Source: Sarcophilus harrisii
Taxonomy: Eukaryota; Chordata; Mammalia; Dasyuromorphia; Dasyuridae
Assembly (NCBI RefSeq): GCF_902635505.1
Contig: NC_045426.1
Span: forward strand, 671,493,087 to 671,557,086
Length of the DNA: 64,000 nucleotides
Direction: 5' to 3'
Made by a program: the position numbers and the translations under genes. The notes under the pieces were generated by a model. That model was not told where the DNA came from. It did no database searches and was given only the letters and a program-made list of their open reading frames with translations. How positions within the stretch are numbered: the stretch's first letter is position 1; each line of letters begins with the position of its first letter. This document shows positions 1-12,405 of the stretch, piece after piece.

Positions 1-97
1 GCCTTGAGGACAGGGACTTTTTTATATTTTTGTATTTCCAGTATTTAGTACAGTGCCTAGCATATAGTTGACCTCTAATTAATGTTTATTGAATTGC
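1..97 (+). repeat. L2/THER-type 3' tail fragment
   Basis: Matches the common mammalian tail 'gagggcagggactgt...cagtgcctggcacatagtagg...aataaatgtttattga' in degraded form. Stretch 98-364 has no feature I recognise. Confidence 0.6.
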
Positions 98-364
98 ACC
101 TAAGGCCCCTTTCAACTCTAAATCCATGATTCTATTTGTTCCTATTACCTTATTATCTTTTTACTTTCTCCCAACCATTTGAATATAAAACAAAAGAATA
201 TAAATGGGGGAGGTCCCATTTAATGTTTTGTTTTTTTACCTGTAAGGGTAAGCAGAATCCACCTGAATATTTCTGCCCTTGAGAAACTTACAATCAGGTT
301 GGGGAAATGGGGGTAGGTTACATAATTTACACACACATAAATACATACATGCTTCTTTTCAACA

Positions 365-755
365 ATGAGGTGATGCAACCAATCCAATAGACTTGTGCTG
401 GAGAGATCAAAATGTCACCCAGAGAGAGGACTATGGGGACTGAATGTGGACCACAACATAGTATTTTCAAATTTTCGTTGGTTTTGTTTGCTTCTTTGCT
501 TTTTTTTTTTCATTTTTTCTCTTTTTGATCTGATTTTTCTTGTGCAGCAGGATACTTGTGGAAATATGTGGAAAATATAGAAGAATTGCACTTGTTTAAC
601 ATATATTGGATTACTTGCTGTCTAGGAGAGGGGGAAGGTGAGGAAGGAGGAAAAAAAATTGAAACATAAGGTTTTACAAGGGTGAATATTGAAAACTATC
701 CTTGTATGTATTTAAAAAATTAAAAAAAACTATTATTATATAAAAAAGAAAGGAG
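365..755 (+). mobile_element. L1 3' end, 5'-truncated
   Basis: Carries the marsupial L1 3' end: 'caatgaggtgatgcaa', then 'tttgatctgatttttcttgtgcagca', the purine-rich stretch and an A-rich tail. The same type recurs at 11925-12405. Confidence 0.75.
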
Positions 756-1421
756 CCAAGCCCATCACAGTTGATCATCACATAATCTTGTTGTTGCTAT
801 GTACAATGTTTTCTTGGTTCTGCTTATTTTACTCATCATCAGTTCATGCAATTTTTCCAGGCCTTTCTAAAATCAGCTTGTTCATAATTTTTTTTCAAAT
901 AATAATATTCTATTACATTTGTATACCAAAGCTTATTTAGTCATTCCCAAACTGATGAGTTACCACTACAAAAGGGGCTGCTACAAATATTTTTGCACAT
1001 GTGGGTTATTTTCCCTTTTTTATGATCTCTTTGTGATACAGACCTAGTAGAGACATTGCTGGATCATAGGATAAGAACAGTTTGACAGTCCTTTGGACAT
1101 AGTTCCAAATTCTCTCCAGAATGATTGCACCAGTTCACAATTTCACCAACAATCCATTATTGCCTCAATTTTCCCACACCCCTTCCAACATTTATCCTTA
1201 TCTTTTCCTTTCATCTTAGCCAATCTGAGAATTGTAAAGTGGTATTTCAGAGTTGCTTTAATTTGCATTTCTGTAATCAATAGTGATTTAGAGCATTTTT
1301 CATATTACTAAAAATAGCTTTCATTTCTTTGAAAAATATCTGTTCATATCCTTTGACTATTTATCAATTGAAGAATGGCATGTATTCTTATAAATTTTAG
1401 TCAATTCTTTATATATTTTAT
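756..1421 (-). mobile_element. L1, minus strand, 3' part of a split copy
   Basis: Reverse complement of L1 ORF2 C-terminal and 3' sequence ('gaccctttgatccagca'-type text in reverse). It continues at 2293 beyond two plus-strand L1 insertions. Confidence 0.75.
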
Positions 1422-1429
1422 AAATGAGG

Positions 1430-1903
1430 CATTTGAACTGATGCTAAGTGAAATGAACTGAACTAGGAGATCATTATATATGGCAATAACAAGACTATAC
1501 AATGATCAATTCTGATGGATGTGGTTCTCTTCAACAATAAGAGGATTCAAACCAATTCCACTTGTTCAGTGATGAGAAGAGCCATTTACATCCAGAGAGA
1601 GAACTGTGAGAACAGAGTATGGAACCCAACATAGCATTCTCACTCTCTCTGTTATTTGCTTGCATTTTGTTTTCTTTCTCAGTTTTTCTTTTCCTTCCTT
1701 CTTCTGATTTTTCTTGTAGAACAAGATAATTGTATAAATATGCATACATATATGGGATTTAACATTCATTTCAACAAGTTAACATCTATTGGACTACCTG
1801 CCAGCGAGGGGAGGGGATGGAGGAAAGGAGGAGAAAATTTGGAACAAAAGGTCTTGCAAGGGTCAGTGTTAAAAAAAAAAAATTGCCCATGCATATGCTT
1901 TGC

Positions 1904-1934
<31 letters not shown>

Positions 1935-1935
1935 G
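1430..1935 (+). mobile_element. L1 3' end inserted in the minus-strand L1
   Basis: Begins in the L1 ORF2 end ('gatgctaagtgaaatgaac') and runs through the 3' UTR to an A-rich (aaat)n tail. The 8-mer aaatgagg lies at both borders (1422-1429 and 1936-1943), consistent with a target-site duplication. Confidence 0.75.
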
Positions 1936-1943
1936 AAATGAGG

Positions 1944-2284
1944 TCAAGAACCATTACATAGAAGTCCCAATCCCTCTATTTTTGTACACCTGCATTTTTT
2001 ATTTCCTTCACAGGCTAATTGTACACTACTTCAGAGTCTGATTCTTTTTGTACAGCAAAATAAGTGTTTGGACATGTATACTTATTTTGTATGTAATTTA
2101 TATTTTAACATATTTAACATGTATTGGTCAACCTACCATCTGAGGGAGGGAGTGGGGAGGAGAGGAAAAATTGGAACAAAAAGTTTGGCAATTGTCAATG
2201 CTATAAAATTACCCATGCATATAACTACTAAATAAAAAGCTATAATTAATAAAAAACCAAAAACCAAAAACAACAACAAAAAAG
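1944..2284 (+). mobile_element. Second L1 3' end at the same target
   Basis: The last 300 bp of another L1 of the family seen at 60110-60955 ('tttcacaggctaattgtaca', 'gtacagcaaaataa', 'aataaaaagctat'). It is flanked by aaatgagg at 1936-1943 and 2285-2292. Confidence 0.75.
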
Positions 2285-2292
2285 AAATGAGG

Positions 2293-5200
2293 TCTTTATG
2301 AGAAACATTGGATGTAACCCCTCCCCCCTATGCTTTTCTGCTTCCTTTTTCTCTTGGTTGCATTGATTTTGTTTGTACAAACCCTTTTTAATTTTATATA
2401 ACCCAAATTATCCATTTTGCACTTCATAATGTTTTTTAGTTGTTCTTTGACCATAAATTCCTTTCTTTTCCACAGATCTGAGAGACAGATTATCCCTTGT
2501 TCTCCTCATTTTCTTATAGTGCAAACCTTTATGCCTAAATTGTGAACTCTTTTCAACCTTATCTTGGCACAAGTTGTGAGGTGTTGGTCAATGCCCAGTT
2601 TCTGCCATATTATTTTCCAATTTTCCTGGCAATTTTTGTTACATGGTAAGTTCTTTTTTTTTTCCTTTTTTTGGTTTTGGGCCTCAAAGATCTTTCATTT
2701 ATTTAAGAATTTAATTATAACTAAAAAATGCATTTAGTTTTTTTGTCTCCTTCCTCTCCAAAAAATAGTGAGTTCTTATCGCAGGAGCTGGAGTCTTTGG
2801 ATTTATCAAACATTGGATTACTATAGTCAAAAACTATTGCATCTTGTGAATCTAACCAGTTCCACTGATCCATTATTATATTTCCTAGCTAGTACCAAAT
2901 GGTTTTGATAATCACTGCTTTATAACATGGTTTTAGGCCACCTTCATTTGCATTTTTAAAATTCCCTTGAAATTCTTCACCTTTTGTTCTTCCAGATGAA
3001 TTTTGTTATTATTTTTCTTAGCTCTACAGAGTAATTTCTTGGCAGTTAGATTGTTATGACACTGAATAATTAATTAGAATTGTAATTATATTATATTAGC
3101 TTGGCCTACCCATGGACACTTGCTATTTTTCCAATTGTTTATCTCTAATTTTATTTTTGTGAAAAGTGTTTTATAACTGTGTCCATATAGTTCCTGAATT
3201 TGTCTTGGCAGGTAGACTACTAAATGTTTTATATCATCTGCAGTTATTTTAAATGGAATTTCTCTTTCTACCTGGACTTTGTTAGTAACATAGAGAAATG
3301 CCAATGATTTATGTGGGTTTATTTTATATTCTGCAACTTTGCCAAAGTGGTTAATTGTTTCTAGTAGTTTTTAAGTTGATTCTCTAGGATTCTCTAAGTG
3401 TATCATCATATCATTTGCAAGAAATGATAATTTAGTTTCCTCATTACCTACTTTAATTCCTTGAATTTCTTTTTCTTCTCTTATTCTTAAAGTTAATGTT
3501 TCTAATAAAACATTGAATGGTAATGGTGATATTGAGCAACCTTGTTTTATCCTTGATTTTAATGGGAATGCTTCTAATATATCCTCATTACATACAATGC
3601 TTGCTGATGGTTTTAATAGATAATGCTTTGCATTTAAAATAAAACTCCATTTGTTTCCATGCTCTCCAGAGTTTATAATAAAAATTGGTGCTGTATTTTG
3701 TCAAAAGCTTTTTTGGCATCTATTAAGATTATCATAAAATTTCTGTTAATTTTGGTTTTGATATGGTAAATTATGTCAATAGTTTTCCTAATATTGACCC
3801 AGCCCTGCATTTTTGGTATAAATCCTACTTGGTCTCGGTATATTATCCTGCTTATAAATTGTTGTATTCTCGTTGCTAATATTTTATTTAAATTTCTTTA
3901 CACCAATATTCATTAAGGAGATTGGTCTATAATTTTCTTTCTCTGTTTGACTCTTCCTGGTTTAGTATCATATCTGTGTCATGGAAGGAATTTGATAGGA
4001 CTCCTCTTAAATTTCAAATAATTTATATAGTATTAGAATTAATTGTTCTTTATATAGTGGATAAAATTCACTTGTAAAACCAATTGGCTTTGGAAATTTT
4101 TTCTGAGGAAGTTAATTAATAGCTTGTTTTTTCTAAATTTTCCAGAATGGGACTATTTAGGTAATTTATTTACTTCTCTATTTATCTGGGCAATTTATAT
4201 TTTTGTATTTCATTTAGATTTCACTTAGATTATCAAGCTTATTGGCATACAGTTGGGCAAAAAATTCCTAATTACTGCTTAAATTTTCTCCTTACTGGTG
4301 GCAAATTCATCCTTTTCATTTTTGATGCTGGTAATTTGGCTTTCTTCTTTCCTTTTTCTAATCAAATTAATAAAAAGGATTATCTATTTTGTTTTTTTCC
4401 CAAAAAACCAACTCTTAGTTTATAACTAATAAACAATAGTTTATTAGTTCAATAGCTTTCTTATTTTCAATTTCATTAATCTTTCCTTTTATTTTCAAAA
4501 TTCAAATTTGGTATTTAATTGGAGGTTTCTAATTTGTTCTTTTTCTAGCTTTTTTTTAGTTGCATGCTTAATTTATTGACTTTCTTTTTTTCTATTTTAT
4601 TCATGTAAGCAGCTAGAGATATAAAATTTTCCCTAAGAACTGCCTTTGACTGCATCCCATAAATTTTTATATGTTGTCTCTTTATTGTCATTCTCTTGTT
4701 TAAAATGATCAATTATTTTTGTGATTTTTTTTGTTTCTTCTACTCATTCTTTAAGAGTAATTATTTAGTTTCCAATTAAGTTTTGGTCTATTTTTCTACA
4801 GCCTTAAATTACATGTAATTTTTTATTGCATCATGATTTGAAAATGATGTATTTACTATTTCTGCCTTTCTGCATTCAATTGTGAGATTTTTAGGTCCTA
4901 ACATATGGTCAATTTTTGAGTAGGTTCCATGTATTGCCAAGAAAAAAAAGTATATTGCCCCCATTCAAATTTTTTTCAAAGATCTATCATACCTAATTTT
5001 TCTAAAATTCAGTTTACCTTCTTAACTTCTTTTTTGTTTATTTTGTGGTTCAATTTATCTAATTCTGATAGACGGAGGTTGAGCTACCCCACTAGTGTAG
5101 GTTTTCTGTCTATTTCTTCTTTCAACTCTCTTAATTTCTCTAGGAATTTGGATGCTTTACTACTTGGTGTATATATGTTTAGTATTGATATTACTTCATT

Positions 5201-5692
5201 CTCTAATACTCTTTAGCAATATGTAGTTTTCTTCCTTATCTTTTAAAATTAGATCTATTTTTGCTTTTGTTTGATCTGAGACCAAGATTATTCCATCTAC
5301 TTTTTTTTTTTTTTAATATCAGTTGAAGGATAGTAGATTCTGCTCCAGCCTTTTCTATTCTGATGTATCTCTCAGCTTCAAATGTGTTTCTTGTAAAGAA
5401 CATCTTGTAGGACTGTAACTTTAAATCCAGTTTGCTATTCACTTCTATTTTATGGGGGAATTCATCTCATTCACATTCACATTTAAGATGACTAATTCTG
5501 TATTTCCCACCATCCTAGTTTTCCCAAGTTATACTTTTCTTTCTCTTTTTCCCCTTTCCCTCCTCACCATTGTTTTGTTACACTCCAAATATTCGTGGTT
5601 TCTGTCACTCCAAAATCCATTTAGAGGGTTGATCTAGTGTTGATTCTGAGGGAAGACAGGAAAAGTTCAGGCAAAAATCTTTGCCATCTTGG
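2293..5692 (-). mobile_element. L1, minus strand, 5' part (ORF2 region with 5' border)
   Basis: The reverse complement reads through decayed L1 ORF2. The endonuclease region is recognisable near 5440-5240 (FFTRNTFEAERYIRI, like the L1 QETHF...DTYRL segment), and RT to C-terminal text continues downstream. At 5692 it ends in 'ccaagatggcaaag', the typical L1 5' border. Only a short 5' leader separates that border from the endonuclease, so ORF1 appears to be missing. Confidence 0.7.
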
Positions 5693-6171
5693 ATTTGTCC
5701 CCACAAAAACATTTTTAAAAAGAAAAAACTTACTTTAGGAGCTGAAGCTTCTTTGATGAAAAATTCAATGTGGTTGATTTGATTATCTCAGGGGAATCCA
5801 AGTTATTTTGTTGTTAACATCACAGAAGGGCAAAGGATTTTGTACTCAGAGTAGAATGCTGATAAAGAAAAGCCTCAGGTCTATTAGAAAATGGCAATCG
5901 TAGTCCTTAATGGAAGGTGAAGATATAAATTGACCTTTAGAAAACTTTTTTATGTTTTTCTTTGACATCAAATGGAGCTGAGAAAATATTTCAGCATGTC
6001 TCAAGAAAAGTCATTCGCAAATTTTATGATAATATATCCTGCTTGAAACATAAAGCTATTACATATATATCTCACTTCCCTTCTTAGAACAAAACCTTCT
6101 GACTGAGGAATGGCTTATGGTATATTTCATTGCCTTGTATATCTTGAATCCACAATGATGGAAATATAGGC
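5693..6171. other. No recognised feature
   Basis: I see no coding, repeat or RNA signal here. Confidence 0.5.
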
Positions 6172-6184
6172 TTGGAATTTTCTT

Positions 6185-6709
6185 TTCTTTTCTAAATTAT
6201 TATAACTTTTTATTGACAGAACATATGCATGGGTAATTTTTTACAACATTATCCCTTGCACTCACTTCTGTTATGACTTTTCCCTTCCCTCCCTCCACTC
6301 CCTCCTCTAGATGGCAGGAAGTCTTATATATGTTAAATATGTTATAGTATATCCTAGATACAATATATGTGTGCAAAACCGAACAATTCTCTTGTTGCTC
6401 AGGGAGAATTGGATTCAGAAGGTAAAAATAACCTGGAAAGAAAAACAAAAATGCAAACAGTTTACGCTCATTTCCCAGTGTTCCTTCTCTGAGTGTAGCT
6501 GCTTCTGTCCATCATTGATCAATTGGAACTGAGTTAGATCTTCTCTTTGTCTAAGAAATTCATTTCCATCAGAATACATCCTCATACAGTATTGTTGTTG
6601 GAGTGTATAATGATCTCCTGGTTCTGCTCATTTCACTCAGCATCAGTTCACGTAAGTCTCTCCAAACCTCTCTGTATTCATCCTGCATACTGCATCATCA
6701 ACAATAATA
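6185..6709 (-). mobile_element. L1 3' end, 5'-truncated, with 13-bp target duplication
   Basis: Reverse complement of an L1 3' end. The exact direct repeat TTGGAATTTTCTT flanks it at 6172-6184 and 6710-6722, which fixes both borders. Confidence 0.85.
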
Positions 6710-6722
6710 TTGGAATTTTCTT

Positions 6723-8385
6723 AGAAGGAACGGCCGCTTAATTTGTTTTGGTACCAAATTTCAGTTCAAGAAAGCTGAGATGGACCATAAAGCCTATAAT
6801 GTGGAACTTGTAGGTGATCTGCTTGCTGGAGGGACATTTTGTTTCATGCTCTTGACACATGAGAGTCATGAACAAGATCCAAAAGGCATAGAATGCTTAG
6901 TATTGAAATCATGTTATGACTTCTAATAGCTATAATGTTTTTAAAGGGTAAAACCCTACAAAGTTGTAACAACTCAGTCCTCTATGATAGGGACATTAAG
7001 ATTGATTTTTCTTTTGCCAAATGTTGTTCTTAGAAAATAGTGTACTTGTAATTACTTACCAATATTTAGCCCCCTTCTCTTTTAGGTCAGCAGAGATAAT
7101 CATAGCTATTACAAGACTTTTAACTAATTTTACTCATGGATTCCCTTCTCTCTGTCAATCAGTGACATGAGTTGTACATTTGAATGAAGAGATTGTAAGG
7201 GAAATCACAAGATTTTGCAGATGAGGAATGTATTTTCTACTCCGCCTCAGCTGCATAGCTGAGAAAATAAACAACAGCAATGAACCAAACATGGGGTCTT
7301 GTTTGTACCATGACAGTGAGGAAGTACAGAGACTGAGCATGGGAGCCATGTACATGAGAAGCACATGGGGAAGGACAAAATGTACTGCCAGCATTGAACA
7401 ATTACCAGTGTCCTCTCATGCTGTCCCCCTGCCCTGGGGCTCACAGGATGACCTCTTGATGAGGTATGCAGGGTCTGCTCATTGCTGGATACATTGATTC
7501 TCTGGTTGACTAAAGTCTCTCTCACTTCTGATTTCAGACTAAGTTAAAATATTTGAGTAGAAGGTGGTCAAGCTCTTGTAGAAGGAGCTAGAGCCCCTAT
7601 TCTTGGACCAATATAAAGATTCTCTGCTTCTGTTTCCTGTCTCCCAAACAAAGAGAATCCCAGTTACAGATACCAAGCTTTCTCCTAACTTCCTCCCCCA
7701 AAGCTTAGGGATTCTGAAAGTCATGTTCCTATCAGGTTAAATACAAATACTCCTATTACAGCCATGTGTTTCTGCCATGAGACACAATTTTTGAGAGGGG
7801 GTGGAGGTATAAAGAATGAGGGAATCTAGAATTTTCTGGGAATGTTGAATGTCCTCAGAACATTTTTGGTCACTACATTTCTTTCCATCTCTTCACTGTG
7901 GACTCCTTCAGTGCTAACCCTTTCCAGAGTTGACTGGAGTCAGGTCAGATTCCTTTAAGAACATATTAAAAATTTTTTTTAATTAACAAGTATTTTTTTT
8001 TCTGTCTTCCCCCTCCTAATTTAAAAAATAAGAGCCAGAACCTTTGTGGAAAATATACTTGGTTAAGCAAAACAAATTCCTATGTGGTAGGATTGTCCCT
8101 ATATTGTCCCACTCTGTACCCTGAGCACATCACCTCTCTGTCAAGAGATGGGCAAGATCAGGTCAGTTCCTTTTTCTCTTTATTTGACCCTTAGTCAGGG
8201 GCTGAGGCAAGAGTGACTCTGTTAATTGATGATATGGAGTTGTAGAGTTCAGGTCCTGATATAAAAATTAGGCAACCCTAAGGTGACAGGAAAGGATTTC
8301 TGCAACAGAGGGACTGGTCATTATGGTCTGCAAAGTGTGTCCCAGGATAGATGACAAAAAATCATCTTTTTTGTGGCAGAACATA
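6723..8385. other. No recognised feature
   Basis: About 1.7 kb without a convincing gene or repeat. Overlapping short open frames on both strands near 7155-7525 show no family similarity or splice context. Confidence 0.5.
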
Positions 8386-8428
<43 letters not shown>

Positions 8429-8471
8429 CTTCCTCTCTCTCTCTCTCTTTCTCTTCTCTCTCTTTCTCTTT
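8386..8471. repeat. (TC)n microsatellite
   Basis: A nearly pure CT dinucleotide run, interrupted by TTTTCTTC and similar. It creates repetitive Arg/Glu and Ser/Leu open frames that are not genes. Confidence 0.95.
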
Positions 8472-9330
8472 CATGTTTACTTATCTATCTCCCTATCCAA
8501 AGCACTAACATAAAGGCAATTTAAACAATTAAAATATAAAAGAGACTTATTTTGCCATTGTTGAAGCAATAAACACCAATTCAGTTGAATGTATGTGCCT
8601 CTCTATGTTGCCAGTCCATGTTGACTGCATAAAAAAAAAATGAAACCATCATGGACTAGTCATCCATGATAAAATTACAAAAATGCATATGATCATCCAT
8701 TAATTACTAAATTACACACAAAGCAACTATGCAGTGGATAATAATTGCTTCTAATCAAACCTCATATAATCTCATATAAATCAGCATCTGAGTTGATCAA
8801 CCCTCAATGTTGCTCCATGATTCCAGATAACTTTTCAAAAAAAAAAGTAAGGATACTAGCATCTGTGAAATTGTGATTAAAAGTCATTAGATAGTTCAAG
8901 TCTCGCCCACTATCTAGGAAGAAAGGGTCTTTTCAGGTACAATATCCTGTCCCAGACAACTTCTAGCATGTAGCTGTGCTCCTTTTCTTCCCCTTTTTTC
9001 CTTTATAAAAGCTTTTTGTTTTTCAAAACATGAGGTGCTCCTTTTCATTGATTTATTGGATTTTTCTTTTTCAATTTGCTCCAAATTTTCTCATTTGTAT
9101 TTTATTCTTCTCTATACAAGACAGTCATCCCATATTTGTAACATACATTCCTCCAAGTGGAACTTATGGCTCTTGTTATGCTACTAACTGACTTGTATCA
9201 AGGAGGATGGCCTGCAGTGGAGAGAGACTTGAGTCAGGAATCAATTAAAGAACTCTTAAAATGACCTAGATGAGAGGTTGTGGGGGCATGAACTTGGATG
9301 GTGGGTATGAAAGAAGGAAGGAAGGTATAT
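8472..9330. other. No recognised feature
   Basis: No gene. A T-rich stretch near 8990-9120 may be a worn L1 tail, but I cannot place it. Confidence 0.45.
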
Positions 9331-9363
9331 ACATACATACATATATATATAATATATGTATAT

Positions 9364-9433
<70 letters not shown>

Positions 9434-9436
9434 TCT
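9331..9436. repeat. (TA)n/(CA)n microsatellite
   Basis: Compound run of ATAC, TA and CACA repeats. The Tyr/Ile-rich frames across it are artefacts. Confidence 0.95.
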
Positions 9437-9655
9437 TCTCTGTGCCAGGCACTGTGCTAAGTACATAAAAACATTATCTCAGTTGATCCACACAATAACC
9501 CTAAAATGGTTGCTAGTATTATCTCCATCTTACAGATGAGGAAACTGAGGATACAAGTTAAGTTACTTTCAGAGTTATTAGTAAATGTCTGAAGCCAGAT
9601 TTGAACTCATTTCTTCTTGACCCTAAATGCAGGGTTCTATTCACTATTTCTCATT
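9437..9655 (-). repeat. MIR SINE
   Basis: Contains the reverse-strand MIR landmarks 'gtgccaggcactgtgctaag', 'cttacagatgaggaaactga' and 'ccagatttgaactca'. Confidence 0.85.
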
Positions 9656-10918
9656 GTGTGAAGGCAGGAGACAGCTATGAAAGAAGTTATGAAGATAGAC
9701 ATGTAAAACTGATTATATATGATGGAATTTTCTTACTTGTTTGATAAGAAAAAGTCTCAAGATTGTAAGAATCTGGGATAATGGAAGAATTGCGGTGTCC
9801 CTGACAGTTATGGAAAAGTTTATCAAAAGAGTAGGTTTGAAGGGAAAAGATAGTACAATGATAGTACATTACTATTCACCCTGAGTTTATTCTTTGAAGG
9901 ACATAATCACAGCCACAAAGTGATCTGGGAGACAGGAGATAGGAAGCAAATCTTCCTAACAGACCTACACAGCTGCCTTTGTAAGGGCCCTATAGCCCTT
10001 ACAACTTCCCTAAAGGGATGGCTCAGAAGGGGAAGAAGTTGGGAAATTACACAAATGATGGATGAATGATCAAGCAGTCAGGGGGGTAGAATAATTGACA
10101 AACCTGAATGATTGGTTGTTATAGGCAAGAAACTCATTTATCTAAGCTGATAGCCCTACTCCTGGAAAGGAAATTTAAAAAAATAAGTATACATAAGAAA
10201 TTATACATTAGATGATATGAAGTGAAGGGACCTTCCCATTGTAAATAGGATAATTCAGTTCAACCAGGAGGGAAAACATTCCAAATCCCAGTGAAAAGCA
10301 AGTTCTCTGAAATCTATAGCATAACACTCTGGATATAGGGACACAATGAAGAAAGCAGACTCTTCTTATGTTGGCTTACTCCCAGAGTTTTTTTTCTTCA
10401 TAACCTGAAATGATGTTGATATTGAATATCTTCTCTCTCAAAAAAGGAAGCCAGAAGTGCCTGAAGCCCAAAGAGACGTGAAGAGAGCCAAGAGACCTAA
10501 AGAGCTCTCCTCTGTTCCACTCTTGCCAACTCTGCTCTGCCCCTTACACAGGTTCAGGTCATTGCTCCATTAATCAATTGATATGGAATAGAATCCTATA
10601 CTAGTAATCTTTGGGATTAGGGTTATACTTATATTTCTCTGTTTCTAATCATGTTTTGCACGTTCCAATTGTGACCTAATTTTTGGCTTGACATGGCTTC
10701 TACTCTTTTTGAAAAGTCTTGAATTCATTACATAACTTCCTGAGCAGGTCATTTGAAGGGTAATTGCCAGTTTTACAGTTTTAAATTTTGGCACATAAAT
10801 CATTGGTCTAATTTGATTTCTTGCTTACAAACTTGTAATCACAAGATGCTTTCAAACCTCTCCCCTTTCTTGCTTTCCAATTCTTTTTAGGCACTCGGAT
10901 GATTAAAATTATATATAT

Positions 10919-10920
<2 letters not shown>
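9656..10920. other. No recognised feature
   Basis: About 1.2 kb of sequence in which I recognise no gene, RNA or repeat family. Confidence 0.45.

Positions 10921-10951
<31 letters not shown>
10921..10951. repeat. (CA)n microsatellite
   Basis: About 15 CA units. Confidence 0.95.
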
Positions 10952-10953
<2 letters not shown>

Positions 10954-11682
10954 CATGTGTCTAATTTAGTAAAGACTTAATTCTACCACATCACTTAGAT
11001 TGGACTATATGTTTAGACAAATCACACTCATACTGCTAAAATGTATTGTTTTTCTCCTCAAATATTTCTACAATGGAAGAAACTTTTGTCTCCCCTTCCG
11101 CACTCCCTTCTTAAATAAATACTTCCTTTCCCTAAGCCCAAAAAATATTTCATCTCCAAAATAAAGAGAAGACAAAATGGTTTATACTCAAGTTAGAAAT
11201 TATCAAATACAAAATAAAGTTACAGTAATAGTAGAGGGTTTTTTTTTGAGTCATTGAAAAACTCTTTTTTTCTCTTAAAAATGACTAATTCTGTTAAGAC
11301 TGAACATTTCCTTAACTTAGTAGACTTTATCACACATACATATCAAAGGGGGGAAAATCAATACCTATTTTGAGTGACCACCCATTCATACAGTGAAAAA
11401 TATTTTAAAAAGTCGATTTTTGTCTAGATGAATCTTTGTTTTGAAAACTGTTTTCCTGGTAATAAATCTCTAATATACTAATTCTTTTTAAGAAAATACA
11501 AGTTTCATGTCACATGCATGATGTGTCCGCTTATCTGGGACAAAGCTATTCTTATCTAGAGATTCTCTGCTTTTAGATTGGAGATTAATGACCACTGTGT
11601 CTGAGACCCTGATGACTGGCAAGAATATGGTAAATCTAAAAGGGAATAATTTGTTCAGCTTTACTACTGCACAAAAAAATGC

Positions 11683-11765
11683 CAACTACTATTTATTAAG
11701 CACCTATTATATACCAGGCACTGTACTTAGTCCTAAGGATTCAAAGTCAAAAAGCATCTGAAGTC
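11683..11765 (-). repeat. MIR-related SINE fragment
   Basis: Holds 'tattaagcacctattatata' and 'ccaggcactgtacttag', a mammalian-wide repeat signature. A similar piece lies at 45593-45715. Confidence 0.55.
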
Positions 11766-11924
11766 TCATATAAGAGACAAGATGCAAATGACTATGTACT
11801 AACAAGATATATTTGTTTATGGATACATAATACACATATATTTCTCTCATTCTACCCTTCTTCTAATTCCTCTCTTATCTGTTTGGCTTTTCTTTCCTAT
11901 TTCCTTATTGGGTGAAATATATTT

Positions 11925-12405
11925 CTGAGTCTTACATGAACTTAGTGAAGTAAACATAACCAAGAAAATGTAGTATACAAAGTAACAGCAGGATCATGTG
12001 ATGATCAACTTTGATGTACTGATTCTTTTCAATAATGAGGTGATTCAAGGCTATTGTGATGGAAAATGTCATCTTCATCCAGAGAACTATGGAGATTGAA
12101 TGTAGAGCATAGTGTAGTATTTTCACTTTTTTTGTTCACAGTGTTTCACATTGTTTCCTTGGTTTTTTTTTTTTTTTTAATTTCCTGTGGTTTTGTCCCT
12201 TTTGATCTGATTTTTCTTGAGCAGCATGATGAATATGGAAATATGTTTGGAAGAATTACATGTGTTTAATCTATATCAGATTGCTTGCTGTCTTGGAGAA
12301 AGAGACAGGGGAGGAATGAAGAAAAGTTTGAAACAAGATTTTACAAAGATGAATGTTGAAAACTATCTTTGCATATATTTGGAAAAAATAAAATACCATT
12401 GATAT
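11925..12405 (+). mobile_element. L1 3' end, 5'-truncated
   Basis: Same subtype as 365-755: 'caataatgaggtgattcaa', 'ttgatctgatttttcttgagcagca' and an A-rich end. Confidence 0.75.

Noticed and set aside
8268-8508. Arg/Glu and Ser/Leu repeat proteins
   Set aside because: Translations of the CT microsatellite.
9266-9539. Tyr/Ile/His-rich open frames
   Set aside because: Translations of TA/CA microsatellite sequence.
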